From contig DASSBJ010000075.1 of NCBI GenBank assembly GCA_035698885.1, positions 1-45,111 on the forward strand: DNA of 45,111 nucleotides, given 5' to 3'. The notes below the pieces were generated by a model. It saw only the letters and a list, made by a program, of their open reading frames with translations. It ran no database searches and was not told the origin of the DNA. This DNA comes from VRUE01 sp035698885. Its GTDB lineage: Bacteria > Actinomycetota > Thermoleophilia > Solirubrobacterales > 70-9. Below, piece after piece: positions 39,551-45,111 of the stretch. Each line of letters begins with the position of its first letter. Position 1 is the stretch's first letter. The translations under genes were made by a program, and so were the position numbers.

Positions 39551-40222
39551 ATGGGCGCAAAGCAGGAAGCAGCCGAGTGGGCCGGGGTCGTGCGGCGCTA
39601 CGGAGAGCGGCACGAGCTGACCTATGAGCCGGTCGGCGGGATCAATCCCAGGGACGCGCCGGTGGCGCTCTGCGTCGGCGGCTCCAACCGGCTCACCGGG
39701 CAGCTCGTCGAGGGCTTCTGGGGGGCCTGCTGCGACGCCGACGAGGTCGAGGCCGGCGGCCTGTTCGGCAAGGCGCTGCTGCCGTCGGCGCTGCTGGCGA
39801 AGGCGCACATGCCGGACCTGGCGCAGGTGATCCCGGCCTTCAACGTCGAGTCGGTCGAGGGCCACGAGCGCGTCACCCGGCGCTTCGCCCGCCGGGTCGA
39901 GTTCGAGTCGATCGACTTCAACCGCCGCTTCACCGCGACCGTGCCCAGCGAGTACGACCCGGTGAAGCTGCGCGAGCTGTTCAGCCCCGGCTTCCTCGCC
40001 TGGGCGACGACGATGGCGGGCGAGATCGACTTCGGCGTCAACGAGCGCCAGCTCTGGTTCCTCTGGCAGCTGCGCGAGCGCAGCGAGGCGGAGCTGAAGG
40101 AGGCGCTGAAGAACGTCGGACAGCTGTTCGGGCGGTTGCGGGGCGAGATGGACGAGAGCGGCCTGCACACCTACCCGCCCGGGCCCTGGCACGCGGGGCT
40201 GGCGCCTTTTCCGCAGGACTGA
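39551..40222 (+). CDS. DUF3137-like protein
   Basis: A 223-residue soluble protein. The segment ESIDFNRRFTATVPSEYDPVKLRELFSPGFLAWATTMAGEIDFGVNERQLWFLWQL follows the pattern of DUF3137 proteins, which often occur beside LemA-type genes. The function is unknown. Divergence from lemA through a symmetric promoter supports a shared role. No membrane segment is evident, although DUF3137 proteins commonly have one near the N terminus; this one may be a soluble variant. A family search is needed for certainty. Confidence 0.6.
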   Translation: MGAKQEAAEWAGVVRRYGERHELTYEPVGGINPRDAPVALCVGGSNRLTGQLVEGFWGACCDADEVEAGGLFGKALLPSALLAKAHMPDLAQVIPAFNVESVEGHERVTRRFARRVEFESIDFNRRFTATVPSEYDPVKLRELFSPGFLAWATTMAGEIDFGVNERQLWFLWQLRERSEAELKEALKNVGQLFGRLRGEMDESGLHTYPPGPWHAGLAPFPQD

Positions 40223-40229
40223 GCGGTCG

Positions 40230-40247
40230 GCGCGCGGGTCCGCGCGC
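40230..40247. terminator. GC hairpin between convergent genes
   Basis: GCGCGCG (40230-40236) and CGCGCGC (40241-40247) form a perfect 7-bp stem with a 4-base loop in the 34-base gap between the convergent DUF3137-like and Nudix genes. It has no T-tract; in GC-rich actinobacteria such hairpins can still serve both directions. Confidence 0.4.
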
Positions 40248-40256
40248 GCGGGAGGT

Positions 40257-40901
40257 TTAGGTCTGCGGGTAGTCGGGGTCGCCCGGGAGGACCACGCGGT
40301 GTTGGTCCGGGGTGCCGATGACCTTGGGCAGGATCGGGTCGACCTGGCGCCCGCGGTGGGCCTCGATTGCTTCCGAGGCAGTTCGGTAGGGGAGCAGGGA
40401 TTTGAGCTGTTGGACCGTGGGGAAGGCAAGTTGGAGCTCGTCGTTGTGTTGAGCTTCGAGGGCGGTCCGAGGCTCGAACCAGCCCGCCTCGGTGGTCTCG
40501 ACGCCGTCGGGTTTGGGGGGCGTGTGCGCTGGGGCGAGGGCGAGGAAGAACCAGGCGTCGAAGCGCCGCGAGACGACCTCCGGGGTGATCCAGCGCGAGA
40601 AGAGGATCAGCTCCTCGTCCTCCGGCAGGGCGATCCCCGCCTCCTCCTCGAGCTCCCGCACCGCGCAGGCCCGGTACCCGGCCTCGCCGTCCCCATCCCC
40701 CGGGTCGACCCCGCCGCCGGGGAACACCCAGACCCCGGGCATGAACTTCGCCTCCTCCGACCGCTTCAGCAGCAGCACCTCCAAAGCCCGGTCCCGATGC
40801 TTCCCGCCCCGCCTCAGCAGCACCACTGAGGCCGAAGGCCGCGGCACAGCAGGCTCCCCCAGATTCGGAGCCTCCGCCGGCCCCCGTTGCCGCTCGGTCA
40901 C
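40257..40901 (-). CDS. Nudix hydrolase
   Basis: A 214-residue Nudix protein that would cleave a nucleoside diphosphate linked to another moiety. The Nudix box starts at GGGVDP and ends RELEEEAGIAL, with an inserted GDGDG-type loop that makes it three residues longer than the consensus between the first Gly and Glu. The core motif REUxEExGU is intact. The start is GTG at 40901, overlapping the bioA stop (GTGA), so it is translated after bioA. Its substrate is unknown; CoA derivatives or NADH are common in this group. Confidence 0.85.
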   Translation of the reverse strand: MTERQRGPAEAPNLGEPAVPRPSASVVLLRRGGKHRDRALEVLLLKRSEEAKFMPGVWVFPGGGVDPGDGDGEAGYRACAVRELEEEAGIALPEDEELILFSRWITPEVVSRRFDAWFFLALAPAHTPPKPDGVETTEAGWFEPRTALEAQHNDELQLAFPTVQQLKSLLPYRTASEAIEAHRGRQVDPILPKVIGTPDQHRVVLPGDPDYPQT

Positions 40902-42211
40902 GCAGCCAGCGTATCTGGCACCCGGGCGCCGACCGCCGCGCAGGCTGCCTCGATCGACTCGGCGACTATCGCGACGAGGCGGCGCAGGTCGTCTGCTGAG
41001 ATCGAGAGCGGGGGCATGAGGACGACGACGTCGCCGAGCGGGCGGACGATCGCACCGCGCCTGCGCGCCTCGAGGGTGACGCGGTGGCCGAGGCGCAGCT
41101 CGGGGTCGTGCTCGCCCAGGTCGATTCCGGTCATCGTGCCGCGGCGGCGCACCTCGGCGACCTGCGGCAGCGCGGCGAGCGGCTCGAGCAGCTCGCCGAG
41201 CAGCTCGAGCTTCGGCTGCAGGCGCTCCAGCGTCCGCTCGGCCTCGAAGGCCTCGAGGCTGGCGAGCGCGGCGGCGCAGGCGAGCGGGTTGCCGGTGTAG
41301 GTGTGGCCGTGGAAGAAGGTGCGCTGCTCGTCCGGCGCCCCGAGGAAGCCCTCGTAGATCCGCTCCGTGGCCAGCGTCGCCGCCAGCGGCAGGTAGCCGC
41401 CGGTGAGGCCCTTGGCGAGGCACATCAGGTCGGGCGCGACACCCTCCTGCTCGCAGGCGAACATCGTCCCGGTGCGGCCGAAGCCGGTCGCCACCTCGTC
41501 GCAGATCAGCAGTACGCCGAAGCGGTCGCAGAGCTCGCGCGCCTCGCGCAGGAAGCCGGGCGGGTGGACCAGCATGCCGGCGGCGCCCTGGACCAGCGGC
41601 TCGACGATCAGCGCCGCTATCTCTTCCTCGTGGCAGCAGAGGACGCGCTCCAGGTCGGCCGCGTCGCCCGGCTCGACCGGGTGGGTGGGGAAGAGCAGCG
41701 GCCGGTAGGTCGAGTGGAAGAGGTCGATGCCGCCGACCGAGACCGAGCCGATCGTGTCGCCGTGGTAGGCCTCGCGCATGTGGGCGAACGAGCTGCGGCG
41801 CCGGTGCTGGCCGCCGCGCTGCTGCTGGAACTGGAAGGCCATCTTCAGCGCGATCTCGACCGCGGTCGCGCCGGCTTCCGAGTAGAAGACGCGCGTCAGG
41901 CCGGGCGGTGCGATCTCGACCAGCTTCGCCGCCAGCTCGGCGGCGCCGGAGTGCGAGAGGCCGAGCATCGTCGAGTGGGCGACCCGGTCGAGCTGCCCGC
42001 GCAGCGCCGCGTCGATGCCGGGGTGGCGATGCCCGTGGACGTTGCACCACAGGGAGGAGACCCCGTCGATGTAGCGGCGGCCGTCGCTGTCGATCAGCTC
42101 CGTTCCCTCGGCCCGCTCGATCATCAGCGGCTCTTCCTCGACCCAGCCCTGTTGCTGGGTGAACGGGTGCCAGAGATGATCGCGATCGAGCTGAGCGTGG
42201 TCCACCGACAT
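40898..42211 (-). CDS. bioA: Adenosylmethionine-8-amino-7-oxononanoate aminotransferase
   Basis: A 437-residue PLP aminotransferase of biotin synthesis, forming 7,8-diaminopelargonate with S-adenosylmethionine as amino donor. It has the BioA opening DRDHLWHPFTQQ, the substrate-binding SSLWCNVHGHRHP, the PLP-binding Asp in LICDEVATGFGRTG and Lys in CLAKGLTGGYLPLA. I start it at MSVDHAQL (42211); upstream in-frame ATGs at 42226 and beyond would run into the divergent reductase promoter. No other biotin gene is in the window. The downstream Nudix gene overlaps it. Confidence 0.93.
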   Translation of the reverse strand: MSVDHAQLDRDHLWHPFTQQQGWVEEEPLMIERAEGTELIDSDGRRYIDGVSSLWCNVHGHRHPGIDAALRGQLDRVAHSTMLGLSHSGAAELAAKLVEIAPPGLTRVFYSEAGATAVEIALKMAFQFQQQRGGQHRRRSSFAHMREAYHGDTIGSVSVGGIDLFHSTYRPLLFPTHPVEPGDAADLERVLCCHEEEIAALIVEPLVQGAAGMLVHPPGFLREARELCDRFGVLLICDEVATGFGRTGTMFACEQEGVAPDLMCLAKGLTGGYLPLAATLATERIYEGFLGAPDEQRTFFHGHTYTGNPLACAAALASLEAFEAERTLERLQPKLELLGELLEPLAALPQVAEVRRRGTMTGIDLGEHDPELRLGHRVTLEARRRGAIVRPLGDVVVLMPPLSISADDLRRLVAIVAESIEAACAAVGARVPDTLAA

Positions 42212-42279
42212 CGCCGCGACCAACATAGACCCGGGCGCGGCGGGTAAAGACCGACCAGCGTGCGCGATCCCACAGACTT

Positions 42280-42300
42280 TTACATCAAACGGTGTAACGT
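42280..42300 (+). promoter_or_regulatory. -10 and overlapping operator of the reductase-desaturase operon
   Basis: TAACGT (42295-42300) ends 8 bases before the ATG at 42309. It overlaps the inverted repeat TTACATC (42280-42286) and GGTGTAA (42291-42297), arms matching in 6 of 7 bases. A dimeric repressor, for example TetR-type, would block the promoter. Confidence 0.5.
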
Positions 42301-42308
42301 TGTCTCGA

Positions 42309-43406
42309 ATGGCTGAGCGTGGAGCCACCCCCCAGGTCTCCCCCGCGCGGCGGCGGGCGCTGCGTGCCGTGCGGGCGCTGTTCAGCCCGCTGCTTCCCGA
42401 CGACTACCTGGAGCTGATCAACCCGCTGTGGTCGACGCGCGAGCTGCGCGGCCGGATCGAGCGGATCGAGCAGGAGACGCCCGACACCGTCACCGTGCTG
42501 ATCCGCCCCGGCTACGAGTGGCCCGGCCACCTCCCCGGCCAGTACCTGCGGATCGGCGTCGTGATCGACGGCGTGCACCACTGGCGCGCCTACTCGCTCA
42601 CCTCGGAGCCCGATCGGCCGGACGGCTGCATCAGCATCACGCCGAAGCTGGTCGACTCCGGCAAGGTCTCGCCCTACCTGGTGCGGCAGGCGAGGCCGGG
42701 GGACGTCGTGCGGCTCGGCGGCGTGGAAGGGACCTTCGTCCTGCCCGATCCGGCGCCCGAGAAGCTCCTCTTCGTCAGCGCCGGCAGCGGCATCACGCCG
42801 ATCATGAGCATGCTGCGCAGCCTCCACCGGGCCGAGGCCCTGCGCGACGTCGCCCACATCCACTCCGCCCGCACGGCGGACGACGTGATCTTCGCCGAGC
42901 GCCTGCGCGAGATCGACCGCGCCCATCCCGGCTACCGGCTGCAGCTGCGGCTCAGCGGCGAGCAGGGCCGCATCGGCCCGGGCGACCTCGACGAGCTCTG
43001 CCCCGACTGGCGCAGCCGTCGCACCTTCCTCTCCGGGCCCGCAGAGATGCTCGACGCGATGAGCGAGCGCTGGGCCAGCGAGGGAGTGGCCGAGATGCTC
43101 AGCCTCGAGCGCTTCCAGCCGATGATCGGCGGCGACCCCGGCGGCGGCGAGGGCGGCAGCGTGCGCTTCGCCAAGAGCGGAGTCGAAGCCGAGTGCGACG
43201 GCGCCACGCCGATCCTCGTCGGCGGCGAGGAAGCCGGCGCCGTGCTCCCGTTCGGCTGCCGGATGGGCATCTGCCATACCTGCGTCGGCCGGCTCTGCTC
43301 GGGCGAGGTCCGCGACCTGCGGACCGGCGACGTGCACGGCAAGGAGGGCGAGATGATCCGCACCTGCGTGAACGCACCCGAGGGCCCGATCGAGATCGCA
43401 CTTTGA
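42309..43406 (+). CDS. Flavodoxin/ferredoxin reductase with 2Fe-2S domain (desaturase electron donor)
   Basis: A 365-residue oxidoreductase. After a short N-terminal extension comes the FAD domain (RAYSLTS), an NAD(P)H domain (SAGSGITPIMSMLR) and a plant-type [2Fe-2S] domain (PFGCRMGICHTCVGRLCSG, with the fourth Cys in IRTCVNAP). This matches the Rv3230c-type reductase that passes electrons from NADPH to the DesA3 desaturase in mycobacteria. The desaturase gene starts 19 bases downstream, so they form an operon. Promoter with operator at 42280-42300; leaderless start. Confidence 0.92.
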   Translation: MAERGATPQVSPARRRALRAVRALFSPLLPDDYLELINPLWSTRELRGRIERIEQETPDTVTVLIRPGYEWPGHLPGQYLRIGVVIDGVHHWRAYSLTSEPDRPDGCISITPKLVDSGKVSPYLVRQARPGDVVRLGGVEGTFVLPDPAPEKLLFVSAGSGITPIMSMLRSLHRAEALRDVAHIHSARTADDVIFAERLREIDRAHPGYRLQLRLSGEQGRIGPGDLDELCPDWRSRRTFLSGPAEMLDAMSERWASEGVAEMLSLERFQPMIGGDPGGGEGGSVRFAKSGVEAECDGATPILVGGEEAGAVLPFGCRMGICHTCVGRLCSGEVRDLRTGDVHGKEGEMIRTCVNAPEGPIEIAL

Positions 43407-43425
43407 AACGACCGAAAGGCAGACG

Positions 43426-44691
43426 ATGACCGCAACGAGCAGCGCGAGCACAGAGGCCACGAGCCCGCTCAGCCACCTCTCCGAGGAGCAGCTGGACGAG
43501 CTGGGACGCGAGCTCGATTCGATCCGCGACCGCGTCTTCGCCGACCTCGGCGAGCGCGACCGGCGCTACATCGAGAGCATGATCGCGATGCAGCGCCGGC
43601 TCGCCGTGAGCGCTCGCGTGCTGCTGCTCGGCTCGCGCTCGCGGCCGGCCTGGATCGCCGGCACGGCGGCGCTCTCGGCGGCCAAGATCCTCGAGAACAT
43701 GGAGATCGGCCACAACGTCCTGCACGGCCAGTGGGACTGGATGAACGATCCCCAGATCAACTCCTCGACCTGGGACTGGGACACCGCCTCGACCGCCGAG
43801 GCGTGGAAGCACTCCCACAACTACGTCCACCACACCTTCACCAACATCCTCGGCAAGGACAAGGACCTCGGCTACGAGATCATGCGCATCGACCCGCGCC
43901 AGAAGTGGCACCCGGTCTACCTGCTGCAGCCGTTCTACAACCTGCTGCTGATGGCCTTCTTCGAGTGGGGGGTCGCCTTCCACGACCTCGACTTCGAGGC
44001 GATCCGCAGCGGCAAGAAGTCGAAGGCGCAGATCAAGCGCGAGCTGGCCGGGATCAGGGAGAAGGCGAAGAGCCAGGTGGTCAAGGACTACATCGCCTGG
44101 CCGCTGATCAGCGGGCTGGCGACCGCGGCGGTCGACGCGGCGCTGACGGCGCGGCGCGGCGCGGGCGCCAAGCGCCGCGGCCGCAGGCGCCGCGGCGGCC
44201 TGGCCGGCGTCCTCGGCTCCGCCCTGCGGGCCGGCGCCGGCGCCTACCGCTCGACCGCCTCGGCCGACGCGACCGCCAACGTGGTCCGCAACGTGTGGGC
44301 CTACGCGATCATCTTCTGCGGCCATTTCCCCGACCAGACCTACACCTTCAGCCCCGAGGAGGTAGAGGACGAGAGCCGCGGCGGCTGGTACGTGCGCCAG
44401 CTGGTCGGCGCCGCCAACATCGAGGGCAGCCCGCTCTTCCACGTCGCCAGCGGCAACCTCGGCTATCAGGTCGAGCACCACCTCTTCCCCGACCTGCCGA
44501 GCACCCGCTACGCCGAGATCGCGCCCCAGGTCAAGGAGATCTGCGAGCGCTACCAGCTGCCCTACAACAGCGGCCCCTTCGGCCAGCAGCTCGGCATGGT
44601 GCAGCGCACGATCCTCCGCCTCGCCTTCCCCGGCGGCCGCGAGCGGGCCAAGCCGGGCCCCTACCGGGCCGAGGAGCACGCCCCTGCGTGA
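43426..44691 (+). CDS. Membrane acyl-CoA fatty acid desaturase (DesA3 type)
   Basis: A 421-residue integral membrane diiron desaturase. The three His boxes are HNVLHGQW, HSHNYVHHTFTN and QVEHHLFPDLPSTRY, in the right order for front- or delta-9-type acyl desaturases. Membrane helices surround residues 65-85, 165-185 and 270-300. A basic low-complexity stretch (RRGAGAKRRGRRRRGG) near residue 240 separates the halves. With its reductase it introduces a cis double bond into stearoyl-CoA-like substrates and so tunes membrane fluidity. A Shine-Dalgarno (GAAAGG) precedes the ATG. Confidence 0.92.
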   Translation: MTATSSASTEATSPLSHLSEEQLDELGRELDSIRDRVFADLGERDRRYIESMIAMQRRLAVSARVLLLGSRSRPAWIAGTAALSAAKILENMEIGHNVLHGQWDWMNDPQINSSTWDWDTASTAEAWKHSHNYVHHTFTNILGKDKDLGYEIMRIDPRQKWHPVYLLQPFYNLLLMAFFEWGVAFHDLDFEAIRSGKKSKAQIKRELAGIREKAKSQVVKDYIAWPLISGLATAAVDAALTARRGAGAKRRGRRRRGGLAGVLGSALRAGAGAYRSTASADATANVVRNVWAYAIIFCGHFPDQTYTFSPEEVEDESRGGWYVRQLVGAANIEGSPLFHVASGNLGYQVEHHLFPDLPSTRYAEIAPQVKEICERYQLPYNSGPFGQQLGMVQRTILRLAFPGGRERAKPGPYRAEEHAPA

Positions 44692-44700
44692 TCTGCGTCA

Positions 44701-44746
44701 CTCAAGCAACTATTGTGCTTGAGAAATAGTTGCTGGGGTGCAAGCA
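44701..44746. promoter_or_regulatory. Nested palindromes before the MarR gene
   Basis: Three overlapping inverted repeats: CTCAAGCA (44701-44708) with TGCTTGAG (44716-44723); AGCAACTATT (44705-44714) with AATAGTTGCT (44725-44734); and TGCTTG (44716-44721) with CAAGCA (44741-44746). All fill the 63-base gap between the desaturase stop and the MarR ATG. They look like multiple MarR dimer sites. Confidence 0.6.
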
Positions 44747-44754
44747 TTGTCGAG

Positions 44755-45111
44755 ATGCAAGCAAGCGACACTGCAGCCCGGCTTGGCGCCCTGATGCGCC
44801 ATGTCTTCCTCTATGACCGCGGCAACCAGCTGCGGGTGATCGAGGAGTGCGGGCTCTCGATGACCCAGTGCAAGGCGCTGCTCGAGCTGGGCGGGATCGG
44901 CCAGGGTGACGAGCCGCGGCAGGTGGGCGAGCTGGCCGAGACGTTCGGCGTCTCCGTCCCCTCGATGAGTCGGGCGGTCGACGCCCTGGTCGGCGAAGAC
45001 CTCGCCACCCGGGTCGAGGACCCCGACGACCGGCGCGTGCGCCGGGTCGGGATCACCGCGAAGGGCAAGCAGCTGGTCGACACGCTGCTCGTCGTCCGCC
45101 AGGCGGGCCTC
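44755..45111 (+). CDS. MarR-family transcriptional regulator (partial, runs off the window)
   Basis: The first 119 codons are present. The winged helix-turn-helix is complete: LSMTQCKALLELGGIG, then RQVGELAETFGVSVPSMSRAVDALVGEDLATR and the wing DPDDRRVRRVGITAKGKQL. The start ATG at 44755 has no Shine-Dalgarno. A dense set of inverted repeats covers its promoter, consistent with autorepression. It lies directly behind the desaturase and may also control lipid or efflux genes beyond the window. Confidence 0.88.
   Translation, partial: MQASDTAARLGALMRHVFLYDRGNQLRVIEECGLSMTQCKALLELGGIGQGDEPRQVGELAETFGVSVPSMSRAVDALVGEDLATRVEDPDDRRVRRVGITAKGKQLVDTLLVVRQAGL

Noticed and set aside
42242..42247. GGGTAA between bioA and the reductase gene.
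   Set aside because: No -35 at a suitable distance, and the reductase start is better explained by TAACGT at 42295.
44755..45111. MarR gene as the repressor of the reductase-desaturase operon through 42280-42297.
   Set aside because: The TTACATC repeat does not resemble the repeats before the MarR gene, so I do not assign it to this regulator.

Overview
This is a 45 kb stretch of ordinary chromosome from a very GC-rich bacterium, most likely an actinobacterium of the Thermoleophilia/Solirubrobacterales type. The reasons are the actinobacterial form of the bc1/caa3 respiratory operon (three-helix Rieske subunit, CoxB with a fused cytochrome c), a DesA3-type desaturase with its reductase, a beta-carbonic anhydrase of the mycobacterial CMDARLD type, a tRNA without an encoded CCA, and a SigB/SigF-type sigma factor. 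The taxon is inferred from gene content, not from a search. I found no prophage, insertion sequence or CRISPR array. The only accessory-looking patch is 10.9-12.0 kb, with a broken Rossmann gene beside a VapBC pair.

Layout. 0-6.1 kb: D-Ala-D-Ala carboxypeptidase, patatin lipase, acyl-CoA synthetase, DsbA-like protein, and a carbonic anhydrase-PdxH fusion. 6.1-10.9 kb: tRNA-Pro(CGG), an orphan protein, a cytochrome b-like membrane protein, a DoxX-Rieske fusion and a two-component system. 10.9-12.0 kb: gene remnant and VapBC. 12.1-17.7 kb: stress genes (PfpI/DJ-1, small membrane proteins, a SpoIIE phosphatase, a SnoaL-like protein, MscS, an SDR, a Rho-N protein). 17.7-23.8 kb: an operon of a ThDP oxidase, an enolase-superfamily enzyme and a giant FAD/FeS dehydrogenase. 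23.9-32.4 kb: TlpA-like thioredoxin, CtaG, and a seven-gene caa3-bc1 operon. 32.4-34.6 kb: a partner-switching module (STAS, anti-sigma kinase, sigma factor). 34.6-40.3 kb: GH15 trehalase-like enzyme, superoxide dismutase, GMC oxidoreductase, rubredoxin, LemA and a DUF3137-like protein. 40.3-45.1 kb: Nudix, BioA, reductase-desaturase pair, and a MarR regulator cut by the window edge.

Two promoter grammars run through the window. The first is GTTT-N15/16-GGGTAN, the pattern known for actinobacterial SigF/SigB. It lies upstream of the sigma gene, its anti-sigma gene, GH15, the ThDP operon, the caa3-bc1 operon, an orphan gene and a membrane-protein gene, with weaker copies before several other genes. 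With the SpoIIE phosphatase, STAS protein, kinase and sigma all present, this looks like a local general-stress regulon that includes its own regulators. The second is a TAnnnT -10 element (or GATAAT) ending 6-8 bases before the start codon, which implies leaderless mRNAs; I see it at about eleven genes, twice as back-to-back divergent pairs.

The observations I rate highest are the carbonic anhydrase-PdxH fusion, the SigB-type regulon, and two genes (an SDR and the SpoIIE phosphatase) that appear to start at ATC. All functional calls are from reading motifs by eye; no database search was possible.
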